This document shows, piece after piece, positions 47,537 through 59,300 of a stretch of 64,000 nt of DNA. Under the pieces are notes generated by a model. It ran no database searches. It had not been told where the DNA came from and worked only from the letters and a program-made list of their open reading frames with translations. How positions within the stretch are numbered: position 1 is the first letter of the stretch; every line of letters starts with the position of its first letter. The position numbers and the translations under genes are program-made. This DNA is from Phlegmacium glaucopus (Eukaryota; Basidiomycota; Agaricomycetes; Agaricales; Cortinariaceae). Location of the stretch: the NCBI GenBank assembly GCA_015039465.1, contig MU130302.1:19860-83859 (forward strand), read 5' to 3'.

Positions 47537-48594
47537 CATTGGTTCAGCAAGTCTCCAAAGGTTTGTCCGCCTTTAATTGGGTGTAGCAGAAGCCTAATGG
47601 TTTTTTTTTCTAGCCGAGACGGACACCTAGGTTTCAAAGTCAACCTCAAGGCGATCTCTTCTTCCTCAAACGTTATACATATCTTCTTCGTCTCCAAACA
47701 ACCCACTGTAATCGAGATCAATGACATCCATGGAGTGATCTTCTCTCGTGTGGTGCAGGTGCAGGAGCCTCAACTGGACGAACCTTCGCCTTAATATCCT
47801 TCGGTTTAGGTTTCGGGCGAGGTCTATCCTCATCGTTGGCATCCATCACATCGTCGTTCTTCATTGTGTTGGATGTTGATTTCGGTTTGGTTGAAGAATT
47901 AGCAGCTGAAGCAGAAGTCTTGAGTTTGGATTTCGGTCTTGGCTTAGGCTTGTCTGCTTTAGGTCCATCTTCATCCACATCCATGGCGTCGTCGTCGTCC
48001 GAACCCTTCTTCATTTTAGGGGCTTCACCTTGCCGTCATCCTCGTCCGCGTCGCTACCAGCAGCGGAAGCTACAGTTTTCCTTTTCGCCGGCTTTTGACA
48101 TTGTCCCCAGAGGACGTATCTGTACATTTCCTTTGCCATCCTTTGCCAGTGCTTTATTTTTTCCCTTTCTTAGCATCCATCCCTGGTCAAACCAATATCT
48201 CCGCTAGCGTCCGACGCTGTCTTAACACCGGAAGAGTCTGAATCGTTATCACTCGGGAATCAGAATCAGAGCCGGAAGTTTTAAAGTCCTCTGAAAAGGC
48301 AACATCAAGATCTAAGAAAGAAAAATCAGAAGTAAAAGAACACAGAGGAACACCCACCATCGCTACTATCATTATCATCGTCGCCGGCAACCGCAGCAAG
48401 CAATAAATCGGTGTCGGGTTACCATCTCATCCTTCACCCTCACTTTTTTGTCCTTCAAATAGGTCTCGGTGATTTCATGTCCATCCCTATTGATAGATGT
48501 AAAATTGTACTCTTAGTGACAATTTCAAGTTGATGGTGAAGCTGAAGACTCTGAAGTTGAGCCTCCCAAAAAGAAGTTGAAGACGACAGATTAA
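47537..48594 (+). pseudogene. POB3/SSRP1 pseudogene, copy C, with an internal inversion
   Basis: The outer parts read on the plus strand: SRDGHLGFKVNLKA, FFVSKQPTVIEINDIHGVIFSR and GRTF-like sequence to about 47798. After 48529 comes the extreme C-terminus EVEPPKKKLK-TT-D with a stop at 48592-48594. The piece between (47799-48528) is in the opposite orientation and carries the KPKPK tail, the SDSD region and the NFTSIN-like end. The missing middle of the gene is thus present but flipped. The N-terminal half is absent. Confidence 0.88.
47799..48528 (-). other. Inverted ~730 bp segment inside POB3 copy C
   Basis: Orientation flips relative to both neighbours, judged by comparison with 60550-61455 of the intact gene. 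Left junction: GACGAACCTTCG..CTTAATATCC meets TTCGGTTTAGG. Right junction: GTGACAATTTCAA meets GTTGATGGTGAA. In the intact gene these four ends are the two edges of one continuous segment, so a single simple inversion explains it. Confidence 0.88.
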
Positions 48595-49476
48595 TTTTTT
48601 GATTTTCGTACCCTTGTTTCTCATCTTTCGACCACAGTCTGGCGTCAGAGGGAGGAACAGTATTTGCTTTCTGTACTTTTCCTGCGACGAACGTTATACT
48701 AAATATTACTAATGCATCTTTTTCTAACTTCAACCACGGCAGGCCCAACCTTTGTCTATATACAATAGTTATCTCCACCTCTTCTAAGAACAAGTCTCTC
48801 GGTGACATTTCATTTCTCGATGAAAAGTCCAGCATGAATCAAAAGGTAGTACTTAGTTCAAAAGATCCACTAAGTAGAGCCTGCCGGACTGGCCAAGTTC
48901 CAACTACTACTAGTACCGTTTTGTCCAAGGGTCATTCGGCACGGTACTTATCCCTTTCGCTGAATGCCTTCTGTGCCAGTGTGTCTTACTTTGACTGCTT
49001 CGACAAAGGCTATTTGGGTATAAAGGCTTGCTTGATGATTGAAGGAATGGACGGAAATTGCGTCGTGTTATTTGTCCGCTGAAGGATACAAACAACATAT
49101 CCGGCGGGACTAGAAACATCTGCGAGAGGGTGGAAAGATACAAGATGAATAGTGGAATAATTTAGATACATAACGGGTGACTTCCCGTAGCGTTTAGACA
49201 CAGTGAAGTAGCACTGGGCAGAGGTTAAGACCATACGATTATCATCATTAGGCTTCAGAAGCAGTTTACTTATGTAATGGACGTGTTTACTAAGTAGGTG
49301 ACAAACAACCAACCAAATAACCGGCGAACAGGGAACAAATTGTTCTAGAGCAAGCCTAAGAATTTCACGGGATCTGGAGAACTTTGGACTGGAGTAAAAC
49401 AAAGCTTGCACTTATATAATCAAGAGTGTTTTTCTTGCCTCTTATCACCCATCCCGACCGCTGCGCATCGAGCACC
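48595..49476. other. Spacer between POB3 copy C and NLR C
   Basis: It is the reverse-complement counterpart of the spacer in copies A and D, for example CCCTTGTTTCTCATCTTTCG. It is the presumed promoter region of NLR C. No gene recognised. Confidence 0.6.
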
Positions 49477-52400
49477 ATGAAGCGCATTTTCAAGATATTT
49501 GACAAATCCAAGACACCACTGGCAAAAAATTCATCCGTGAACATCACTGGCGATGTTCGGGACTCAAGCTCTGAACCAGCAACCTCGACATCGATGGCAA
49601 TCATAACTAGCACCGCTGATCCCATGCCATCCGTTCCCACAAGTTCTGTGACTGCGAGTGTTGGGGTTATTCAAGCCACCGGTGTTAACGTTACTGTGAG
49701 TACTATTCAGTGTGGCCCAGCGCATCGATAATATCGACATATTTACGCAAACATCATCGTCGATCAGACTGGCCATGAATGCCAACTTTCTACCTCGGTT
49801 TCCGCTTTGACAATCAATGACCGGGCTCCTGTAGCACGTCTGGAAGACTCCCCAGCTGATACCATAACGCAAGCCAAATTGGAGTCAGAAAAAGATCCGC
49901 CCGTGAGTTGCTCACAACCACTCTTGTCGGCTATTCCTGATGATCAATAGACTCAGCGTGCTGGCTCGGGTTTCTTTGCGAATAACCAGAATTTACTCAT
50001 CACTGGCGGCACTTTTGTAAGTCTTTCCCATGTATCGTGTAAATAATTTAGCAATAATTGTATGTAGATCAACTGCGAGAACTACGTCAATATTCTCCCT
50101 GCCAATCCTGATGAAGGACAGGCGAAGATCCCGGTACCTCAGAAACCAAACTCCAGCCCATTCTTTACTGGACAGAAAGATGTACTTAACAAGCTCAGGA
50201 ATATTCTTGTTCATTGTGCTGATAGTGGACTGATGTTGAGGCGCTCTTGTCTCCTCTGGGGGATGGGAGGAATCGGAAAGACCCAGATCTGTCTCAAGTT
50301 CACAGAAGAAATGTCTGACAGGTAAGTATCTTCACTCATTCACAACACTGGTTTCATTTTTTGCTCTAGGTTTTCATATGTCTTCTGGGTTGATGCCTCC
50401 TCTGATGAGAGTATTATAATGTCTCTTAAGGGGATATCCAGTATTCCTGCTGCCCAAGCATTTGGTATGGATGGCTCAGTTCAGTCTACCCTCCAGTGGA
50501 TATCTTCTATCCAAGAGGAATGGTTGATTGTGTTTGATAATGCTGATGACCCTCCTCCAGAGGTGGTGGCCAAGTTCATTCCTCCAGGTAACAGAGGTAA
50601 TATTCTCATTACTAGTAGAAACAGATCCATGGGAAGGGTCATATCATTTGAGAATGTGATTGAGATCAATGAAATGGAGGAAGCAGATGCTGTAATGCTG
50701 CTTCTGAAGGCTAGCAATTTGAATGCATCAGCTGAGCATCTGGATGCTGCTAAAGATATTGTTGTTGAACTCGGCTGTATCCCACTTGCTGTTGAGCATG
50801 CTGGTGCTTATATTGAAGCTGGGAAATGTGATATCAAGAGATATCTGAGACAATTCTCCTTGCATCGTCAGACTCTTATGTCAGATGGTACATTCAAAGG
50901 AGCATCAGATTATAATGAAACAGTGTATGGGACTTGGGATCTATCTTTCAAGGAAATAGAAAGGAGAGCCAGTGGAAAATCTAGTACTGGAAATGCACAA
51001 GCAGCCCAGGCTGCAATCCTAATCCTTCAAATATGTGCTTTCTATCATCATAGCAATATTTCTAGAGAGATATTCAGATCTGCTGCTGAGGAGTCCAGGA
51101 AACATGTTGTTGATAGTGAAGTAGCTGAAATGTTACCCCAGGCAAGCACTTTAGTGGATCATACCCTACTTGCTTTGGAGGGTAATGGTCACTGGGATGA
51201 CTTTATCTTTGGACAGGGAGTCAGCATTCTTCTCTCTTTCTCCTTGATGAAAAGAGGACAAACATCTGAAATGTTGTCTATTCATCCTTTGGTACACTGC
51301 TGGAGTCGTGAGAGAATGGTGAAATCTGAGCAGCAAAGAGTATGTGAGATGGGAAGCTTAATCTTGTCCTGTGCAATTCCTTTGACCTTTACAAGTCAGG
51401 ATTATGCATTACGACGGATGATGTTTCCACATATCAAAGCAAATGAGTTATATGCAAACCAGATAGGACTTACTCAATATTATGATGATAAATGGACCAA
51501 TTTTGCACTGGTAATGGAGGAAAATGGAGACTGGAACAGTTCAGGGCGGCTACTGGTTCAAATCATGGAGATGAGGAAGAAGGTGCTTGGTGTAGAACAT
51601 GTAGACACCCTCATAAGCATAGACAATCTAGCCAAGATATATAATAATCAGGGAAGGTGGAATGAGGCAGAGCAGCTAGGTGTTGAAGCCTTGAACATAT
51701 GGAAGAAGGTGCTTGGTGCAGAACATCCAGACACCCTCACAAGCATGGACATTCTAGCTAGCACATACCGCAATCAAGGGAGATGGAATAAGGCAGAGCA
51801 GCTTGAGGTTCAAGTTATGGACATGAGGAAGAAGGTGTTTGGTCCAGAACATCCAAGCACCCTGATCACCATGGGAAATCTAGCAAACACATACCGTAAT
51901 CAAGGAAGATGGAATAAGGCAGAGCATCTGGAGGTTCAAGTGATGGACATGAGGAAGAAGGTGCTTGGTGCAGAACATCCAGACACCCTCATAAGCATGG
52001 GAAATCTAGCAGGGACATATGATAATCAGGGAAGATGGAATGAGGCAGAGCAGCTAGAGGTTCAAGTCATGGACATGAGGAAGAAGGTACTTGGTGCAGA
52101 ACATCCAGACACCCTCATAAGCATGGGAAATCTAGCAAGCACATACTGTAATCAAGGAAGGTGGAATGATGCAGAGCAGCTTGAGCTTCAAGTTTTAGAT
52201 GTTTGGAAGAAGATGCTTGGTGCAGAACATCCAGACACCCTCACAAGCATGGCAGTTCTAGCAAACACATATCATAAGCAAGGGAGATGGAACAATGCAG
52301 AGCAACTGGAGGTTCAAGTCATGAACTTGAGGAAGAAGGTGCTTGGTGCAGAACATCCAGACACCCTGATAACCATGGACAATCTAGTGAAGATATACAA

Positions 52401-53307
52401 TCTTCAGGGAAGGTGGAATGAGGCAGAGCAGCTGGGTACTGAATCCTTAGATATGTGGAAGAAGATACTTGGTGCAGAACATCCAAACACCCTCACAAGC
52501 ATGGATATTCTGGGAAGCACATACCACAATCCAGGGAGATGGAATGAGACAGAGCAGCTGGAGGTTCAAGTCATGAAGAAGACAGTGCTTGGTGCAGAAC
52601 ATCTGGGCATCCTTATAAGCATGGAAAATCTAGCAAACACATACTTTAATCAAGACAGATGGAATGAGGCAGAGCGCCTGGAGGTTCAAGTTATGAACAT
52701 GAGGAAGAAGATGCTTGGCACAGAACATCCAGACACCCTCATGACCATGGACAATGTAGCAAAGATATACCATAATCAGGGAAGGTGGAATGAGGCAGAG
52801 CAGCTGGGTGTGGAAGCCTTCAATATATGGAAAAAGGTGCTTGGTGCAGAGCATCCAGACACCCTCACCAGTATGGACATTCTAGCAATCACATATTTTA
52901 ATCAAGGAAGATTCAATGAAGCAGAACAGCTGGAGGTTCAAGTGATGGACATGAGGAAGAAGGTGCTTGGTGCAGAACATCCAGACACTTTAATAAGCAT
53001 GGGAAATCTAGCAAGCACATACCAAAATATGGGAAGATGGAATGAGGCAGAGCAGCTAGAGTTTCAAGTGATGGACATGAGGAAGAAGGTGCTTGGTGCA
53101 GAACATCCAGACACCCTCATAAGCATGGGAAATCTAGCAAGCACATACTATCATCAAGGAAGATGGGATGAGGCAGAGAAGCTAGAATGTCAAGTCATGG
53201 ACATGAGGAAGAAGGTGCTTGGAGCAGAACATCCAGACACACTCACAAGCATGTCAAATCTTGCAATTATGTACCAAATTCAGGGAAGGTTGAATAAGGC
53301 AGAATAA
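49477..53307 (+). CDS. NLR C: NB-ARC/TPR protein with the longest repeat array (~1203 aa)
   Basis: Five exons, 49477-49695, 49768-49902, 49951-50016, 50068-50321 and 50370-53307, join in one frame from MKRIFKIFDKSKTP. Introns are 48-72 bp, GT-AG. Exon 3 encodes GSGFFANNQNLLITGGTF. NB-ARC landmarks: P-loop GMGGIGKT (exon 4 end), WLIVFDNADD, ILITSRNRSMGR, GCIPLAVEHAGAY and HPLVHCWSRERM. It has about 15 TPR units of 42 aa (one of 39), against 10-11 in the other copies, alternating LGAEHPDTLISMGNLA types with LTSMDILA types. The frame ends NKAE-stop where B and D read AEQLELE, so the last ~15 residues are lost; a copia-like solo LTR sits 35 bp further on. It is the only copy on the plus strand. 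Probably expressed, function inferred as for A. Confidence 0.88.
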
Positions 53308-53341
53308 TTGGAGCTTGAAGTTATGAATATAAGGACAGTAG

Positions 53342-53775
53342 TGTTATGAACGTCTGGTATGTGCATAGCCCCTATTCTTTTTCTCCTCCTTCTCTACTGT
53401 ACATTACATCTTCCTTCATTGCTCTCTTCTTACACTACCTTTCCTGACTTACCCTTTACCCTGAACCTTCCCTGTACTATACATAACTATCACTCCTGCT
53501 CTTCTTATCTCTGACTCATACTGACTCGTATCCCCAGCACGGACCACCCCTTTATCCCTGACTCAATCCCCTAGTATATAAGAGCCATACCCATAGCTAT
53601 GATCCTTAGTTTAGACCTTCTGTATTCCTATGGTCTTAATCTACACAGCTTGCTCAGAACGCGCTGTCCTCAGTCCTACCTTGTTGAATATGATCGCAGT
53701 TGTATCTAAGTCCCTAGTTACTTGGTCTATTGGCCCAGCACCGAACGCGAGTGCAAGCTTATAGTCGCCATAACA
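53342..53775 (+). mobile_element. Solo LTR, copia-like (434 bp), at the 3' end of NLR C
   Basis: It begins TGTTATGAACG and ends CGCCATAACA, with a perfect 5-bp target duplication AGTAG at 53337-53341 and 53776-53780. A TATA-like AGTATATAAGAGCC lies at about 53572. It is inserted in the terminal codons of the ancestral NLR 3' end; the remaining flank continues as in copy D. Confidence 0.92.
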
Positions 53776-53949
53776 AGTAGTAGATAATAGAGACCTAGTA
53801 CAGTGAAAATCAAAGGTATTCCACAGAAATAAACTGATCCATATGTCAGAAAGTTGTGGTTCCATTGTCAAAGTATGACAACATTTGTAGTCTACTTCAA
53901 TTAAAACTTCAGATACTGTTGCTATCCATTATTATCACTCATTTGGAGG

Positions 53950-54120
53950 TCCTTACAGTGCTCCATGGTTTGTGTGCTCCTTAGACTCCACTCAGAATAT
54001 TTTTTTGGCAGGTAGTCCCCTTGATTTGGTGATTTTGGTCTGAACACATTCTAGTCAGAGTCCAAGCAGATTCTGACTAATTTACTTGGAATCGACTCAG
54101 ACTCATGAATCCAAATCAGG
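53950..54120. repeat. GAGTCC/CCAAGCAGATT-rich repeat
   Basis: Motifs ACTCCACTCAGA, GAGTCCAAGCAGATTC and GAATCGACTCAGACTC recur in both orientations. They resemble the elements at 23.95-24.19 and 55.76-56.08 kb, probably one family of hairpin-rich non-autonomous elements. Confidence 0.5.
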
Positions 54121-54329
54121 AATGGCCTTTAATTCCAAATCAATTTCACTTCAAGACCACTTGTGGTGTGGTTCCAAGGTACAACAGACACCTTTACAAC
54201 CACCCTTTACAACCAACACCATCCATCATTACAGCTGCTGTCTCACAACTGTGACAATGAACTGTGACAAATGAGCATGAGGAATGACAATGGATGATGG
54301 GGATGAGGATGACAAAGGATGATGCCAGA

Positions 54330-54750
54330 CAACAATGACAATGGCTCTACCCCTCACTAGAGGAGTGGGTATGTTTTTATTTCACTATATTAACTTTTTA
54401 CTTGTTAGCTTCAAATGACCATGTTGAATAATGCAACTAACATCAACAGCTCTAAGCCTCTTGCTAGGGGGGTTTTTTTTCTCCCTACCCCACTATATCA
54501 ACCTTAGCTTCAAACAACCATGATGACAGCTCTACCCCCCCCCCTAGTGAGAGGGTGGGTTTGTTTTTTTTTTGTTTTTGTTTTTGTTTTTGTTTTATTT
54601 CACTATATATAATATTATCTGTTACTAGCTTCAAATGACCACAACAAATGATCACAACAACCACAACAGCTCCATCTCCCTTGCTAGGGGGTTGTTTCCA
54701 TTTTTTATTTCACTATATCAACCTTAGCTTTGAACAACCCCAACAGACAA
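54330..54750. repeat. Four-unit tandem repeat of ~100-130 bp
   Basis: Each unit has an ACAGCTCYA start, then a run of C with CTAGTGAGAGGG or CTTGCTAGGGG, a T-rich stretch (including a TTTTG microsatellite at about 54560-54597), TATTTCACTATAT and AGCTTYAAAY-ACC. No coding content. A similar C/G-run block occurs at 23.57-23.66 kb. Confidence 0.7.
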
Positions 54751-55388
54751 TGAGTAAAGGTACCAGGAACCAGTATATCTATTTTTGGACTATTGTTTAT
54801 TTTTAAATATGTGAGTTGTATCAAATGCCCCCAAGGACTTTGTAAATAGGTAGAAAATTCCCCCCTCATTTTCAACCTAGTACAGCTGCTCATTGTCTCA
54901 GACATTGAACTTGAACACTTGTCTTTGAGTCTTGGAATTGAATATAAATCAGTTCCTCAGTGTGTTAGTAACTAGTTGTGACTAGTTGTGAATTGTTGAA
55001 CTTGTATTGAAGTCATAGCAGAAGGCCTAGAGTCTTCTAGTGTATGCAATATTTGTGAAGTTGTAACAAAGTCTTGGACTTGTGTGTACACAGTTTTAAA
55101 TCAATCAGAAAAGTCTTAGGAATTCTTTTGCTGATTTGTTGGTGCAAGCCATAAACTGTAAAGTGTTTTAGAAGTTTGATCACCCTTGAATTGATCCAGA
55201 TTATTGTAGTTGTTGTGTGTGTTAGTTGAAGAGAAATTCAGAATTTTGGAAAGGTTATACTTTCTAGAAAACCCAAACTCACATTATAAAATTATACAAA
55301 GTATTGATTGGATTATTGTTTTGAGTAGAGATTTTTAGAATCTTGAAATACACATTTTCTCAATCAACTCTGTGCAGTTACATCATTG
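54751..55388. other. AT-rich sequence without recognised genes
   Basis: There are only short open frames. The right edge (about 55388) is a sharp break with the hAT-type element relative that follows, so part of this may be a further insertion. No matching terminal repeats or target duplication found. Confidence 0.4.
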
Positions 55389-55681
55389 GTGAAGAATTGA
55401 CATATTTATGAGAATAATCTTTAAAATCTACTATTTTGACTAATATTTAGAGATTTGACAATAACTCAGTCAAATTTTGAGTGTTTTTGATGTTCTTAGG
55501 CACATTTTGAAGGGGTAAAATAGGGGGCAGTTATGACCAGTTATAATCAGTTAGTTAACTGCAAAATAACCAGTTATTTTATTTTCAAAATTGACTAACC
55601 CTAACTGCAGTTAGGTTAGCTTTGCAGGTCTGGTTAGGTCTCAGTTATTTTCCAGTTAATTAACCTAACTTCCAAGCACTA
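55389..55681. mobile_element. Truncated relative of the TAGTGTTT hAT-type element
   Basis: It is the reverse complement of about 26709-26985, with the same CAGTTAGGTTAG and CCCCTATTTTACCCCTTC-like content. It ends AGCACTA at 55681 (TAGTGCTT on the other strand). The opposite terminus is missing. Confidence 0.75.
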
Positions 55682-55755
55682 GGTAGTTTGCATATTTCAA
55701 GTCCCTTCTAACTGAAAATAGCCTGTGGATCTGCATTGTGATGATGTATTTCCCA

Positions 55756-56081
55756 GTACTTTACCTCCCCCACACATTCTGAGCAGATCCAAGCAAATTC
55801 CAAGCAGATCCAAACAGGTCCAAGCAAATTCTAAACAGGTCCAAGCAAATTCTGAGTGGGTCCAAGCAAATATAACATAAATATGTTAGTTTTGTTAAGG
55901 TTTGTTAAGGTTCTTTTAAGGTGAGCTTAAGGTTTTGTTAGGGCTTTGTTAAGGTTAGGGAGGTATATAGGTTCCATTCCTAGCAATCCAAGCAGATCTG
56001 AGCAGGTCCAAGAAAATTCTGCTTGGAATACACTCAAAAAGTGCTCAGATCCACTCAGAATGTGTGGGGGAGAGTAAAGAC
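55756..56081. mobile_element. Short TIR element with CCCCCACACATTCTGAG ends
   Basis: The two ends are inverted over about 30 bp (TTTAC.CTCCCCCACACATTC). The interior is built of repeated TCCAAGCARATTC and GATCCA motifs. Length about 326 bp, no coding capacity; target duplication not clear. Confidence 0.7.
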
Positions 56082-56349
56082 CTTGAATTTCCACAGCAAA
56101 CCTATATCTGGTCTATCACTTTCTTGTGTAAGGCTGGCACATGCTAAGAATGACTAAGTGTATATTTCTGTAAGTTCTTCACAAAAGGTGATATTTAATG
56201 TCTTCTGTTCAAACATATCTAAAGTTTCAGTTGACTAAAAAGGTGTTCATACTTTAACAATGGTGCATTCATATTTTGACAATAGGACTACTAATTTATA
56301 AGATATGGATGAGGTTATTTCTGTGAAATATTTTTCATTACCACTATAC

Positions 56350-59300
56350 TCAGCCTCTACCCATTGCTGTCTTTATATTCATGATTTCTAGCTCCAACTG
56401 CTCTGCCTCATTCAACTGTCCCTGGTTTTGGTATATAATTGCTAGATTTGACATACTTATAAGGGTATCTTGATGTTTTTCTCCATGCACCTTCTTCCTC
56501 ATGTCTACAACTTGGACAAGGAGCTGTTTTGCCTCATTCCATCTTCCCTGATTACAGTATGTGTGTGCCAGATGTCCCATGCAGATGAGGGTGAGTGGAT
56601 GTTCTGCACCAAGAACCTTCTTCATCAAATTCACAACCTGAACACCCAGGTGCTCTGCCTTGTTCCATCTTCCTTGATTTTGATATGTCCTTGCTAGATT
56701 TCCCATGCTGATAAGGGTTAATGGATGTTCTGCACCAAGCACATTCTTCCTCATGTCCATCACTTGAACCTCTAGCTGCTCTGCCTCATTCCATCTTCCT
56801 TGGTTACAGTATATGCTTGCTAGATTTCCCATGCTCATGATGGTGTCTGGATGTTTTGCACCAAGCACTTTCTTCATCATGTCCATGACTTGAACACCCA
56901 GGTGCTCTGCCTTGTTCCATATTCCTTGATTTTGGTATGTCCTTGCTAGATTTCCCATGCTTATAAGAGTCTCTGGATGTTCTGCACCAAGCACCTTCTT
57001 CCTCATGTCCATCACTTGAACCTCTAGCTGCTCTGCCTCATCCCACCTTCCTTGATTACAGTATATGCTTGCAAGATTTCCCATGCTCATGAGGGTGTCT
57101 GGATGTTCTGCACCAAGCACCTTCTTCCTCATGTCCATGACTTGAATATCCAGTTGCTCTGCCTCATTCCATCTTCCTTGATCATAGTATATGCTTGCTA
57201 GATTTGACATGCTTATGAGGGTATCTGGATGTTCTGCACCAAGCATCTTCTTCCACATCTCTAAGACTTTGACACTCAGGTGCTCTGCCTCATTCTGCCT
57301 TCCCTGATTATTATAGATCTTTGCTAGATTGTCCATGATTACAAAAGTGCTTGGATGTTCTTCACCAAGCACCTTCTTCATCATATCCAAGCCTTGAACA
57401 CCCAGCTGCTCTGCCTCATCCCATCTTCCTTGATTATTGTATATCCTTGCTAGATTATCCATGCTTATGAGGGTGTCTGGATGTTCTGCACCAAGCACCT
57501 TCTTCCTCATGCCCATGACTTGGACCAATAGCTGCTCTGAACTGTCCCAATCTCCATTCTCCTCCATTACTAGTGCAAATTTGGTCCATTTATCATCATA
57601 AAACTGAATGAGACATATTTGGTTTCCATGTAACTCATTTGCCTTGATATGGGGAAAGATCATCTGTCGCAATGCATAATCCTGAGTTGTAAATCTTAAA
57701 GGGATTGCACAGGACAAAATTATGCTTCCCATCTCACATACTCTTTGCTGCTCAGATTTCACCATTCTCTCACGACTCCAGCAGTGTACCAAAGGATGAA
57801 CAGACAAAATCTCAGATGTTGGTCCTCTTTTCATCAAGGAGAAAGAAAGAAGGACACCAATCCCCTGTCCAAAGATAAAGTCATCCCACTGGCCATCATT
57901 GTCCAAGGCAAGTAGAGTATGATCCAGCAAAGTGATTGCCTTGGGTAACTTTTCAGCTACATCACTATCAACAACATGTTTCCTGGACTCCTCAGCAGCA
58001 GATCTGAATATCTCTCTAGAAATATTGCTATGATGATAGAAAGCACATATTTGAAGGATTAGGATTGCAGCCTGGGCTGCTTGTGCATTTCCAGCACTAG
58101 ACTTCCCACTGGCTCTCCTTTCTATTTCTTTGAAAGATAGATCCCAAGTCCCATACACTGTTTCATTATAATCTGATGCTCCTTTGAATGTACCATCTGA
58201 CATAAGAGTCTGACGATGCAAGGAGAGTTGTCTCTGATATCTATTGATATCACATTGCCCAGCTTCAATATAAGCACCAGCATGCTCAACAGCAAGTGGG
58301 ATACAGCCAAGTTCAACAACAATATCTTTAGCAGCATTCAGATGCCCAGCTAATGGATCCAAATAGCTCGTCTTGAGAAGCAGCATTATAGCATCTGCCT
58401 CCTCCATTTCACAGATCTCAATCACATTTCTAAATGATATGACCCTTCCCATGGATCTGTTTCTACTAGTAATGAGAATATTACCTCTGTTACCTGGAGG
58501 AATGAACTTGGCCACCACCTCTGGAGGAGGATCATCAGCATTATCAAACACAATCAACCATTCCTCCTGGATAGAAGATATCCACTGGAGGGTAGACTGA
58601 ACTGAGCCATCCACTCCAGCAGCTTGGGCAGCAGGAATACTGGATATCCCCTTGAGAGACATTGTAATACTCTCATTAGAGGAGGCATCAACCCAGAAGA
58701 CATATGAGAAACTAGAGCAAGAAATGAAGCCAGTGTTGTGAATGAGTGAAGACACTTACTTGTCAGACATTTCTTCTGTGAACTTGAGACAGATCTGGGT
58801 CTTTCCGATTCCTCCCATTCCCCATAGGAGACAAGAGCGCCTCAACATCGGTCCACTATCAGCACGATGAACAAAAATATTTCCAAGCTTCTCGAGCGCA
58901 TCTTTCTGTCCAGTAAAGAATGGACTGGAGTTTGGTTTCTGAGGTACAGGGATCTTCGCCTGCGCTTCACCAGGATTGGCAGGGAGAACGTTAACCTGTA
59001 TACAATTATTGCGAGATCCTTTGCACAGTACACGAAAAAGACTTACGAAAGTGCCGCCAGTGATGAGTATATTCTGGGCATTCGCAAAGAAACCCGAGCC
59101 AGCATGCTGAGGTTTGTTGATCATCAGGAAAGCTGAGAAGATGGGTGTGAGCGACTCACGGAGGGATTTTTTTCAGATTCGCTCAAGTTGGATTGCGTTA
59201 TGGTATCAGGTGGGGAGTCTTCCAGACACGCTACAGGAGCACCATCATTGATTGCCAAAGTGGAAACGGAAGCGGAAAGTTGGCGTTCATGGCCAGTCTG

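Noticed and set aside
34787..48594. Treating the three POB3 relics as expressed chromatin proteins.
   Set aside because: Each has many frameshifts and lacks the N-terminal half; only short islands of similarity remain.
54751..55388. A further solo LTR starting TGTTAGTAAC and ending at 55388.
   Set aside because: I could not find a matching 5-bp duplication or a second copy, so it is left as unannotated AT-rich sequence.
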